Assembly (NCBI GenBank): GCA_965203565.1
Contig: OZ241896.1
Location: 3,286,001-3,350,000 of the forward strand
Source of the DNA: JAAXGX01 sp965203565
GTDB taxonomy: Bacteria; Acidobacteriota; Vicinamibacteria; Vicinamibacterales; UBA8438
Reading direction: 5' to 3'
Length of the DNA: 64,000 nt
A model generated the notes under the pieces. It did not search any database. It saw only the letters and a list, made by a program, of their open reading frames with translations, and was not told the origin of the DNA. How positions within the stretch are numbered: the first letter of the stretch is position 1; the number at the start of each line of letters is the position of its first letter. The position numbers were made by a program, and so were the translations under genes. Of this stretch, positions 42,097-50,176 are shown one piece after another.

Positions 42097-42531
42097 ATGT
42101 CCCGCAAGGATGAGCTGCACATCGCGCTCTCGCCGCGGCTTTCCGCGGTCCGCGGTCTGTCCCAGATGGTCGAGGAGTTCGGCGACGCCAACAACGTGCC
42201 GGAGCCGAAGATCTACATGGTCAACCTGGCGCTCGACGAGCTGATCACCAATTCGGTGAGCTACGGCTTCGGCGGCGTCGCCCACCCGAAGATCGGGATC
42301 ACGCTGCGGGTCAGCGCGACGAAGCTGGTCCTGGAGATGGAGGACAACGGGACGAAGTTCGATCCGACGCAGGACACGAACCCGGACGTGTCGTCATCGG
42401 TCGAGGACCGGTCCGTCGGCGGCCTGGGGCTGCACCTCGTCAAGTCGTTCGCCGATCGGGTGAGTTACGAGTTCGCGGACGGCAAGAACCGGCTGGTGCT
42501 GGAGCACGATCTGAAGCCGTCGGCGGCGTGA
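42097..42531 (+). CDS. RsbW-like anti-sigma/serine kinase (HATPase_c_2)
   Basis: A 144-residue GHKL ATPase. N-box NLALDELITNSVSYGF near 45-60, G1-type MEDNGTKFDP, and G2 GGLGLHLVKSF near 108-118. In partner-switching systems this kinase phosphorylates the STAS antagonist and holds a sigma factor or other target. Here it sits between the SpoIIE phosphatase and the STAS gene, giving all three classic parts. No sigma factor gene is adjacent. Confidence 0.9.
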   Translation: MSRKDELHIALSPRLSAVRGLSQMVEEFGDANNVPEPKIYMVNLALDELITNSVSYGFGGVAHPKIGITLRVSATKLVLEMEDNGTKFDPTQDTNPDVSSSVEDRSVGGLGLHLVKSFADRVSYEFADGKNRLVLEHDLKPSAA

Positions 42532-42562
42532 CGCCGGCGGCGCTTGAGAGTGGATCTCTATC

Positions 42563-42907
42563 ATGGACATTGAAGTCGCAGAAGAACGAGACGACGACGC
42601 GTTGGTGCTGTTGCCCGTCGGACGGCTGGACAGCGGGAACGCCCGTTCGTTCGAATCCATCATCATGGAGCGGATCAACAACGGCGAACGCCGTCTGGTC
42701 GTCGATTTCAGCCGCCTCGACTTCATCAGCAGCTCCGGCCTTCGGGTGCTGCTGATCGCCGCCAAGACGCTGCAAGCCGGCGACGGGAAGATCGTCCTCT
42801 GCGCCATGAAGAACCATATCGAGGAGGTCTTCCGGATCAGCGGCTTCGACCGGATCATCCCGATCAAGGACTCGCGCGCGGCGGCGCTCGAAGCGTCGTC
42901 CGCCTGA
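42563..42907 (+). CDS. STAS-domain anti-sigma-factor antagonist (RsbV/SpoIIAA-like)
   Basis: A 114-residue single STAS domain. The phospho-acceptor loop is DFISSSGLRVLLIAAK, with Ser57 or Ser58 in the position phosphorylated in SpoIIAA. It should bind and titrate the upstream RsbW-like kinase when dephosphorylated. Last gene of the 39466-42907 signalling unit. Confidence 0.92.
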   Translation: MDIEVAEERDDDALVLLPVGRLDSGNARSFESIIMERINNGERRLVVDFSRLDFISSSGLRVLLIAAKTLQAGDGKIVLCAMKNHIEEVFRISGFDRIIPIKDSRAAALEASSA

Positions 42908-42944
42908 CCCGCCCGGCCCAACCTGCGCGCCGGACCCGGGCGCG

Positions 42945-43643
42945 TCAGGCCTGGTACGACTGCATCGTCCTGAGCAGCGCCTGCTCCTCTTCGGCCCAGA
43001 CCGACTGGATCAGCCGGAGCGCCGACTCGGCCGTCGGCGCCTGTCTGGCCAGCGCCCGATTCTCTGCGAGCAGCAGTCCGTGCTCGGCCGCGTGATCGAG
43101 GAACTTGAACAGATGGTCGTAATAGCCGTCGATGTTCAGGAAGACGCACGGCTTCTCGTGCAGCTCGAGGGGCCGCTGCGCCCACGTGAGCGCTTCGAAC
43201 ATCTCCTCCAGCGTGCCGAAGCCGCCGGGCAGGGCGAGGCACGCGTGCGCGAGCGACTGCATCTTGTGCTTCCGCTCGTGCATGGTGTCGACCTCGTACA
43301 GGTGGGTCAGTCCGCCGTGGGAGAGCTCCTGGTACTTGAGATGCAGCGGCACCACGCCGGTGACGGCGCCGCCGTGGGTCAGGACCGCCTCGGCCAGGGT
43401 CCCCATCAGCCCGACGCGCGCCCCGCCGTACACCAGCTCGACGCCGTCCTGCGCCATCAGGCGGCCCAGGATCCGGGCCTGCTCGACGTACTCCGGCCGG
43501 TGTCCGAGGTTGCCGCCGAGATAGACGCAGATCCGTTTCCCGTCGCCGGGCTCCCGAACCGGCGCGCGCTCCGCCGCCACCCGATCGGCGCTTCCCGCCG
43601 GCGCGTCCGTCCCCGAATTCGGCGCCGGATCAGGCATCCGCAT
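42945..43643 (-). CDS. LOG-family protein (TIGR00730, nucleotide 5'-monophosphate phosphoribohydrolase type)
   Basis: A 232-residue Rossmann-like protein. The signature PGGFGTLEEMFEALTW (about 150-165) is complete, with YGGARVGLMGTLAEAVL near 86-102 and ERKHKMQSLAHACLALP before it. Family members release the base from nucleoside 5'-monophosphates, as in cytokinin activation. The first 34 residues (PAPNSGTDAPAG, RVAAERAPVREPGDG) are extra and likely disordered. ATG 43643 overlaps the amt stop by 14 bases; ATG 43637 is also possible. Confidence 0.9.
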   Translation of the reverse strand: MRMPDPAPNSGTDAPAGSADRVAAERAPVREPGDGKRICVYLGGNLGHRPEYVEQARILGRLMAQDGVELVYGGARVGLMGTLAEAVLTHGGAVTGVVPLHLKYQELSHGGLTHLYEVDTMHERKHKMQSLAHACLALPGGFGTLEEMFEALTWAQRPLELHEKPCVFLNIDGYYDHLFKFLDHAAEHGLLLAENRALARQAPTAESALRLIQSVWAEEEQALLRTMQSYQA

Positions 43644-44913
43644 CCTGCTCCGGCATCAGCACGAACTCGGGATACGCTTCGATCCCGAGCTCGCCGGCGT
43701 CCTGTCCGAGCCGCTCGACCGACCGCGACACCCGCACGCCGAGCGTCGCATCGAGCCCCCGCCAGATCAGCCACGCCGCCGCGAACACGAACGCGCCGAC
43801 CGAAACCACCCCGAGAAGCTGCACGCCGACGTTCGCGCCGGCCGCGATGGCCGTCGCCAGCGTCCCCCAGATCCCCGCGAACAGGTGGGCGGGCACCGCC
43901 CCCACGACGTCGTCGACCTGGAGCTTCTCCAGCAGTTTCGTCCCGGCGGTGCAGACGACGGCGCCGACCGCGCCAATCAGAAGCGCCCAGTAATGACCGG
44001 TGACGTCCGGCCCCGCGGTGATGGCGACGAGTCCGGCGATGGCGCCGTTCAGGCCGGCGAGCAGATCGATCCGCCCGAGGATCGGCCTCGAAACGGCGAT
44101 CGCCACGACGACGCCGGCCGCCGCCGCGAGGTTGGTGTTGACCAGGACGTTGCTCATCGCCACCACGTCGAGCGCGCTCGCCAACGCGAGCTGCGACCCG
44201 CCGTTGAACCCGAACCAGCCGAACCAGAGGATGAAGACGCCCAGGGTCACCCCCGGAACGTTGGACGGCGGCGTGGACGTCACCGTGCCGTCGCGGCGGA
44301 ACTTGCCGTGCCGCGGCCCGATCACCAGCGCGCCCGCCAGCGCCGCCCAGCCGCCGACGCCGTGCACGATCGTCGATCCGGCGAAGTCCTGGAACCCGAG
44401 CGCGTCCAGCCAGCCCCCGCCCCACGTCCAGGCGCCGACGATCGGATAGACCAGCCCGGTCAGCAGCAGGGTGAAGACGAAGAACGACCACAGCTTGACC
44501 CGCTCCGCCAGCGCGCCGGAGACGATAGAGGCGGCGGTCGCCACGAAGACCATCTGGAAGAACCAGTCCGACATGACGGCGTAGTCGGTCGCGATCACCG
44601 CCGCCCGCGCCGTTTCGTCGCCGGCCAGCAGGGCGAGCTCGTCGGCCGACGGCCCGTACAGGAAGCGGAACGATCCGAACAGGCTTCCGACGTCGACGTA
44701 CATCAGGTTGTAGCCGATGAGGTAGTAGGCGATGCCGGCTATCGCGTACAGGCCGATGTTCTTCAGACAGATGACGGACGCGTTCTTGGTGCGCACCGAC
44801 CCGGACTCCAGCATCGTGAAGCCGGCGCACATCCACATCACCAGCGCGCCCCAGACGAGGAACGAGAACGTATTGAAGATGAAGCGCAGCTCGTCGGCCG
44901 GTAGATCGCCCAT
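43630..44913 (-). CDS. amt: Ammonium transporter
   Basis: A 427-residue Amt/MEP channel with about eleven membrane helices. Family phrases: FNTFSFLVWGALVMWMCAGFTMLESG at the N-terminus (in two parts), FAGSTIVHGVGGWAALAGAL with the pore His, WFGWFGFNGGS and GAVPAHLFAGIWGTLAT. The C-terminal cytoplasmic tail (GQDAGELGIEAYPEF) matches the regulatory region that contacts GlnK. No glnK gene is adjacent. AGGAGAGG ribosome site precedes ATG 44913, and a TATGAT box lies upstream on the same strand. Confidence 0.95.
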   Translation of the reverse strand: MGDLPADELRFIFNTFSFLVWGALVMWMCAGFTMLESGSVRTKNASVICLKNIGLYAIAGIAYYLIGYNLMYVDVGSLFGSFRFLYGPSADELALLAGDETARAAVIATDYAVMSDWFFQMVFVATAASIVSGALAERVKLWSFFVFTLLLTGLVYPIVGAWTWGGGWLDALGFQDFAGSTIVHGVGGWAALAGALVIGPRHGKFRRDGTVTSTPPSNVPGVTLGVFILWFGWFGFNGGSQLALASALDVVAMSNVLVNTNLAAAAGVVVAIAVSRPILGRIDLLAGLNGAIAGLVAITAGPDVTGHYWALLIGAVGAVVCTAGTKLLEKLQVDDVVGAVPAHLFAGIWGTLATAIAAGANVGVQLLGVVSVGAFVFAAAWLIWRGLDATLGVRVSRSVERLGQDAGELGIEAYPEFVLMPEQDADA

Positions 44914-45039
44914 GCATTCCTCTCCTGTCAGGCGCCCGGCAGGCGGTCGGGCCTGCCGACGCGCGCAACATCATATGCTACGCAGGCGGCGGCAGTAAAA
45001 TCGTGCGCCGGCGGCGGCGCAGTCACGCCGGCGGACGAT

Positions 45040-45060
45040 TATGATTGCGCTGGCAAGGAG
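45040..45060 (+). promoter_or_regulatory. -10 and ribosome site of the second quinoprotein gene
   Basis: TATGAT at 45040-45045 is followed by AAGGAG at 45055-45060, seven bases before ATG 45067. The -35 region is weak. Confidence 0.45.
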
Positions 45061-45066
45061 ACGGCA

Positions 45067-47019
45067 ATGCGGAAATTTCGGACGTCGGCCGCCGGCGCGC
45101 GCGTCCTCGGCGCGGTCTGTCTGGCCGCCGCGGCGCCGGCGGCGGCGCAGCAGGGGGCGGCGGACGGCGAGTGGCGCAGCTACACCGGAGCGGCGGACGG
45201 CGCGAAGTACTCGCCGCTCGACCGGATCGGTCCGGACAACGTGCACGACCTCCGGATCGCATGGCGGTGGAAGTCGGTCGACTACGACCTGACGGCGGAG
45301 GACCCCGACCTGCAGTTCAATCCGACGCTGCTCGCCACGCCGCTGATGGTCGGCGGCCGGCTGTTCATGAGCACGAACCTCGGGCAGGCCGCCGCCGTCG
45401 ATCCCGCCACGGGCGAGACGGTCTGGGTCTATCGCGCGCTGGACGACGGCGCCGGCCGGCCGCGCGGCGGCGCGACGCGCGGAGTCGGCTACTGGGCCGA
45501 CCCGGCGCGCGGCGACGAGCGGATCTTCGTCGTGAGCGGCGAGCATCTCGTGGCGCTCGACGCGAAGACCGGCGATCCGCTCCGCGAGTTCGGCGAAGGC
45601 GGCAAGGTCGACCTGCGCCGGGGCGTGCCGCGCCTCGACGAGTACCGCTGGACCGCGGCCCCGCTGATCTGCCGCGACACGATCATCGTCGGCGTCTTCA
45701 CCCTGGACCGTTTCGAGCAACTGGAGCAGGCGCCGGGCTACGTTCGGGGGTTCGACGCGGTGACCGGCCGGCTGAAGTGGCGCTTCAACCCGGTGCCGCA
45801 GCCGGGCGAGCCGGGCCACGAGACGTGGGAGGACGGATCGTGGGAGCACACGGGCGCCGGCAACGTCTGGACGGTGATGAGCGCCGACGAGGAGCTCGGC
45901 TACGCGTACCTGCCGACCGCCACGCCGACGCACAACTGGTACGGCGGGCGCCGGCCGGGCGACAACCTGTTCGCCGAGAGCCTGGTCTGTCTCGACTGCG
46001 AGACCGGACGCCGCGTCTGGCACTACCAGCTCGTCCATCACGGCGTCTGGGACTACGACACCGCCTCCACGCCGATCCTGGCCGACGTCACGGTGGACGG
46101 CCGCCCGATCAAGGCGGTCGCGCAGGTGACCAAGCAGGCGTTCACGTTCGTCTTCGACCGGGTCACGGGCGAGCCGGTCTGGCCGATAGAGGAACGCCCC
46201 GTGCCGCAGTCGGACGTCCCGGGCGAGCGGACGTCGCCGACGCAGCCGTTTCCGACCCGGCCGGCCCCGTTCGACCGGCAGGGGTTCACGGTGGACGATC
46301 TGATCGACTTCACGCCGGAGCTGCGCGCCGAAGCGGTCGAGATCTTCAACCGATACCGCTCGGGACCGATCTTCACCCCCCCGTCGCTGCGCGACGAGTC
46401 GCCGGGCGGCACGCTGGGCACGCTCCAGTTGCCCGGCTGGGTCGGCGGCGCCAACTGGAACGGCGCGGCGTACGACCCCGAGACGCAGATCCTCTACGTG
46501 CCGTCGGTCACCGCCCCGATCCGGATCTGGCTCCGCGAGGCGGACCCGGACGTGTCGCCGTTCCGGTACGTCCAGGGTTCGACCAACGTCTGGATCGACG
46601 GCCCGCGGGGGCTGCCGCTCGTCAAGCCGCCGTGGGGCCGGATCACGGCGATAGACCTCAACACCGGCGAGCACGTCTGGATGACGCCGAACGGCCCCGG
46701 ACCGCGCGACCACGTCGCGCTCCAGGATCTGGCGCTCCCATGGCTGGGCGCGCCGGGGCGGGCCGCGCCGCTCCTGACGAAGACGCTCCTCTTCCTCGGC
46801 GACGGGTCGCCGTCGATGCAGGTCGTGCCGCCCCACGGCGGCGGGCGGATGTTCCGCGCCTACGACAAGGCGACCGGCCGCGTGCTGTGGCAGACGGAGC
46901 TGCCCGCCGGCGCGTCCGGCGCGCCGATGACGTACCTGCATGACGGCAGGCAGTACGTCGTCGTCGCCGTGAGCGACCGGGACCACGAAGGCGAGCTGGT
47001 CGCCCTGGCCGTCGAATAG
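45067..47019 (+). CDS. PQQ-dependent dehydrogenase (quinoprotein), 2
   Basis: A 650-residue paralogue of the protein at 32214. Signal peptide CLAAAAPAAAQQ, then WRSYTGAADGAKYSPLDRI, the active-site strand LVHHGVWDYDTASTPILADV, KQAFTFVFDRVTGEPVWPI, and WGRITAIDLNTGEHVWMTP. It is shorter because several loops are missing. Again there is no haem domain. Shared phrases such as PLMVGG and RPAPFD/E-Y suggest an old duplication; substrates probably differ. The RTX protease gene begins 25 bases after its stop. Confidence 0.93.
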   Translation: MRKFRTSAAGARVLGAVCLAAAAPAAAQQGAADGEWRSYTGAADGAKYSPLDRIGPDNVHDLRIAWRWKSVDYDLTAEDPDLQFNPTLLATPLMVGGRLFMSTNLGQAAAVDPATGETVWVYRALDDGAGRPRGGATRGVGYWADPARGDERIFVVSGEHLVALDAKTGDPLREFGEGGKVDLRRGVPRLDEYRWTAAPLICRDTIIVGVFTLDRFEQLEQAPGYVRGFDAVTGRLKWRFNPVPQPGEPGHETWEDGSWEHTGAGNVWTVMSADEELGYAYLPTATPTHNWYGGRRPGDNLFAESLVCLDCETGRRVWHYQLVHHGVWDYDTASTPILADVTVDGRPIKAVAQVTKQAFTFVFDRVTGEPVWPIEERPVPQSDVPGERTSPTQPFPTRPAPFDRQGFTVDDLIDFTPELRAEAVEIFNRYRSGPIFTPPSLRDESPGGTLGTLQLPGWVGGANWNGAAYDPETQILYVPSVTAPIRIWLREADPDVSPFRYVQGSTNVWIDGPRGLPLVKPPWGRITAIDLNTGEHVWMTPNGPGPRDHVALQDLALPWLGAPGRAAPLLTKTLLFLGDGSPSMQVVPPHGGGRMFRAYDKATGRVLWQTELPAGASGAPMTYLHDGRQYVVVAVSDRDHEGELVALAVE

Positions 47020-47044
47020 CTTCCCTGCCGACGCGCAGCAGCGC

Positions 47045-49630
47045 ATGGCGATCATCAACGAGACGCGTGACGCGCCGTCCGGCCTCGACACTCCGTACGA
47101 AGTGGAGGTCGGGGACACGTTCCGGGGCGCGCTGACCGACGGCGACCTCTTCATCGAAGCGGACCACTTCGCCGGCGACGTGGTCCGGATCGACATGGAC
47201 GCCGGGACGACCTACCGGATCGACCTGGCCGGCCGCGGGAGCGCGGAGGTCGAAGACCCCATCCTGCTGCTGTACGACGCCGCCGGCGAATCCGTCGCCT
47301 TCAACGACGACGTCGATCCCTTCGGCGGCGGCCGGGACGCGCGCCTCACGTTCACCGCGCCGGCGTCCGGCGCTTATTACATCGCCGTATCCGGCTTCGA
47401 CACGGGCGGCTACGAGCTCCGGGTGACCGATCCTCGCGACGTCCCCGCTTACGCCGCCAGCTACGACGAGATCGCCCGGCAGCTCACCGACGACGGATGG
47501 GAATGGGTGGGCCTGTCGCGGCACGCCTTCGACGTCGCGCCCGGCGGCGAGCTGACCGTCGACGTGACCGCCCTGAACGGCGAGGGTCAACAGTTGGCCC
47601 GCTGGGCGCTCGAAGCCTGGGCCAGCGTGATCGGCGTCGACTTCCGGTTCGTGGGCGGCGGCGCCCGGATCACGTTCGGCGACGACGAGGACGGGGCGTT
47701 CTCGATGCCCCAGTACGACGACGGCCGGTTCTCCGGCGCGCACGTCAACGTTTCGGCGGACTGGATCGACCTGTTCGGCGCGTCGATAGACAGCTTCTCC
47801 TTCAACGCCTACCTCCACGAGATCGGCCATGCGCTCGGTCTCGCGCATGCCGGAAACTACAATTTCATCGCCGAGTACGGCATCGACAACCGGTTCCTGA
47901 ACGACTCCTGGCAGACGACGGTGATGTCGTACTTCAGCCAAGCCGACAACACCTGGATCGACGCCGACCTGGCCCTGCCGGTGACGCCGATGATCGCGGA
48001 CGTCATCGCGATCCGGAACCTGTACGGCGCGCCCGCCGCCGCAAACGCGGGCGACACCGTCTACGGGGCCGGCTCCAACGTCGGCGGCTACCTCGGCCGG
48101 CTCTTCGCGAACCTGACCGGCGAGCGGCAGGACCCCGACGTCTACGTCGGCGAGCCGATAGCGTTCACCATTTTCGACACCGGCGGCGTCGACACCATCG
48201 ATCTGCGCACCGACGCCGGGGACCAGCGGGTCGATCTGCGCCCGGAAGCGATCTCGGACGTCCTGGGACTGGCCGGCAACCTCGCCATCGCCCGCGGCAC
48301 GACGATCGAGCACTTCGTCGCCGGGTCGGGCGACGACACGGTGACCGGCAACACCGCCGCGAACCGGCTGGAGGGCCGCGCCGGCCACGACCGGCTCACC
48401 GGCGGCGGCGGTGACGACACGCTTCGGGGCGGCGGCGGCGGCGACGTCCTGGCCGGCGGCGACGGCGACGACATGCTCGTCGGCAACACCGGCGACGACA
48501 CGCTGGCCGGCGGCGCCGGCGACGACGTCCTCTGGGGCGGCGCCGACGACGACCGGATCGTCGGCGGGCCCGGCGACGACCGGATCATCGGCGGAACGGG
48601 CCGGGACACGTTGGATTACAGCAGATCGGACGCGGGAATAACGGTGAACCTCGCCACCGGCGCCGCCTCCGGCGGGGATGCGCAGGGCGACCGGATCAGC
48701 CGCATCGAGGACGTCGTCGGGTCGGCGCACGACGACCGGATCACCGGGGACGGCGCCGGCAACCGGCTCACCGGCGGCGCCGGCGACGACGCCCTCACCG
48801 GCGGCGGCGGCGGCGACGCCCTCACCGGCGGCGGCGGCGGCGACACCCTCACCGGCGGCGCCGGCGAGGACGCCCTCGCCGGCGGCGACGGCAACGACAG
48901 ACTCGTCGGCAACACCGGCGACGACACGCTGGCCGGCGGCGCCGGCGACGACGTCTTCTGGGGCGGCGGCGATGACGACCGGATCGTCGGCGGGCCCGGC
49001 GACGACCGGATCGTCGGCGGCGCGGGCCGGGACACCCTGGATTACGGCGGGTCGGACGCAGGAGTCGCCGTGGATCTCTCGACGGGCGCGGCCTCCGGCG
49101 GAGACGCGCAGGGCGACCGGATCAGCCGCATCGAGGACGTCATCGGGTCGGCGCACGACGACCGGATCACCGGGGACGGCGCCGGCAACCGGCTCACCGG
49201 CGGCGCCGGCGACGACACCCTTCGGGGCGGCGGCGGGAACGACACGCTTCAGGGCGGCGGCGGCGACGACCACCTGATCGGCGCCGGCGGCGACGACACG
49301 CTGGCCGGCGGCGCCGGCGAGGACCTGCTCTGGGGCGGCGCCGGCGACGATAGAATCGAAGGCGGGACGGGCGACGACGAGATCGAAGGCGGCGCCGGCG
49401 AGGACCTGTTCGTCTTCGGGCCCGGGCACGGGGACGACGCCGTCGCCCGCTTCACCGACGGAGACGACCGGATCGACCTCCGGGCGTTCGAGCTGTCGGG
49501 ATTCTCCGACCTGGACGTGGCCGCGACCGATCGGGGGACGACGATAGACCTTTCCGCCCACGGTGGAGGCGTGATCCTCCTCGAACGGATCGGCCTCGCC
49601 GACGTGGACGCCGCGGACTTCCTGTTCTGA
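47045..49630 (+). CDS. Secreted RTX metalloprotease (M10 serralysin-like) with PPC domain
   Basis: An 861-residue calcium-dependent protease. Residues 14-140 resemble a pre-peptidase C-terminal domain placed at the front (DTPYEVEVGDTFRGALT, GGYELRVTDP). The catalytic domain has the zinc motif HEIGHALGLAH at about 258-268 and the Met-turn VMSYFS near 292. From about 430 to 790 are many nonapeptide RTX repeats (GGAGDDTLxGG) that bind calcium, ending in an acidic C-terminus with DFLF. No Sec signal: export by a type I system is expected, but none is encoded nearby. A 142-residue block is tandemly duplicated (see the repeat entry). ATG at 47045. Confidence 0.92.
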   Translation: MAIINETRDAPSGLDTPYEVEVGDTFRGALTDGDLFIEADHFAGDVVRIDMDAGTTYRIDLAGRGSAEVEDPILLLYDAAGESVAFNDDVDPFGGGRDARLTFTAPASGAYYIAVSGFDTGGYELRVTDPRDVPAYAASYDEIARQLTDDGWEWVGLSRHAFDVAPGGELTVDVTALNGEGQQLARWALEAWASVIGVDFRFVGGGARITFGDDEDGAFSMPQYDDGRFSGAHVNVSADWIDLFGASIDSFSFNAYLHEIGHALGLAHAGNYNFIAEYGIDNRFLNDSWQTTVMSYFSQADNTWIDADLALPVTPMIADVIAIRNLYGAPAAANAGDTVYGAGSNVGGYLGRLFANLTGERQDPDVYVGEPIAFTIFDTGGVDTIDLRTDAGDQRVDLRPEAISDVLGLAGNLAIARGTTIEHFVAGSGDDTVTGNTAANRLEGRAGHDRLTGGGGDDTLRGGGGGDVLAGGDGDDMLVGNTGDDTLAGGAGDDVLWGGADDDRIVGGPGDDRIIGGTGRDTLDYSRSDAGITVNLATGAASGGDAQGDRISRIEDVVGSAHDDRITGDGAGNRLTGGAGDDALTGGGGGDALTGGGGGDTLTGGAGEDALAGGDGNDRLVGNTGDDTLAGGAGDDVFWGGGDDDRIVGGPGDDRIVGGAGRDTLDYGGSDAGVAVDLSTGAASGGDAQGDRISRIEDVIGSAHDDRITGDGAGNRLTGGAGDDTLRGGGGNDTLQGGGGDDHLIGAGGDDTLAGGAGEDLLWGGAGDDRIEGGTGDDEIEGGAGEDLFVFGPGHGDDAVARFTDGDDRIDLRAFELSGFSDLDVAATDRGTTIDLSAHGGGVILLERIGLADVDAADFLF
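48480..49330 (+). repeat. Tandem duplication of a 426-bp RTX block
   Basis: The segment around 48681 (start of the phrase GCGCAGGGCGACCGGATCAG) recurs at about 49107, 426 bases or 142 codons later. Blocks such as NTGDDTLAGGAGDDV, SRIEDVVGSAHDDRITGDGA and VGGPGDDRI appear in the same order in both copies. Confidence 0.8.
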
Positions 49631-49671
49631 CGTACGCCGCGCGGCGGCGGCGTCACGTCAGGGCGCGAAAA

Positions 49672-49748
49672 TGGTCGGGATGACTGGATTCGAACCAGCG
49701 ACCCCCTGACCCCCAGTCAGGTGCGCTACCAGACTGCGCCACATCCCG
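49672..49748 (-). tRNA. tRNA-Pro (anticodon GGG)
   Basis: Read on the minus strand: acceptor CGGGATG/CATCCCG, anticodon stem CCTGA/TCAGG with loop CTGGGGG (anticodon GGG, reading CCC proline), T loop TTCGAAT, discriminator A and encoded CCA. It follows merR in the same direction. Confidence 0.95.
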
Positions 49749-49761
49749 ACGCGCTTCTTGC

Positions 49762-50127
49762 TTACGACAACATCTTGACCACCGCGCGCAGACCCTGCTT
49801 GACGGCGTCCAGCTTCTCCCGGACGTCGGCTTCGAGCAACTCGTCAAGCGGCAACTCCTGCGCTGTCGCGTCGTCTTCGCCTTCCGCCTCCAGCTGCTTG
49901 CGCGCGGCGCCGAGGGTCAGCCCCTCGCCGAACACCAGCTCCTTGATGCGCAGCACCAGCTCGACCTCGGAGCGCGCGTACACCCGGACACCCTTCTCCC
50001 GCTTCGCGCCGGCGAGCGACGGGAACTCGGTCTCCCAGGACTTGAGCACGTAAGGCTGAACGCCGGCAATGGCGCAGACCTCGGAAGCCCTGAAAAACGT
50101 GCGCTTCGGAATCTCGGCAAGGCCCAT
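49762..50127 (-). CDS. MerR-family transcriptional regulator
   Basis: A 121-residue DNA-binding protein. The winged HTH is FRASEVCAIAGVQPYVLKSWETEF, split across residues 12-35, followed by YARSEVELVLRIKELVFGEGLTLGAARKQLEAE in two parts. A short dimerisation helix ends the protein; no metal-binding Cys are present, so it is not a classic metal sensor. The gene lies between der and tRNA-Pro on the minus strand. The regulated promoters are unknown. Confidence 0.87.
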   Translation of the reverse strand: MGLAEIPKRTFFRASEVCAIAGVQPYVLKSWETEFPSLAGAKREKGVRVYARSEVELVLRIKELVFGEGLTLGAARKQLEAEGEDDATAQELPLDELLEADVREKLDAVKQGLRAVVKMLS

Positions 50128-50152
50128 CGTCCGGGAAGCGCGTTCAGTATAA

Positions 50153-50166
50153 CAGCCCGCGGGCTG
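50153..50166. repeat. Minimal MITE remnant (fused inverted ends)
   Basis: CAGCCCGCGGGCTG is a perfect 14-base palindrome formed by the two outer ends of the repeat with the interior gone. It lies between der and merR, where it could still act as a hairpin. Confidence 0.45.
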
Positions 50167-50176
50167 ACAGCGACGG

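Noticed and set aside
48379..49300. Regular GC-rich repeats resembling a CRISPR array
   Set aside because: They are in-frame codons of RTX nonapeptides without unique spacers of constant length. No cas genes are present.
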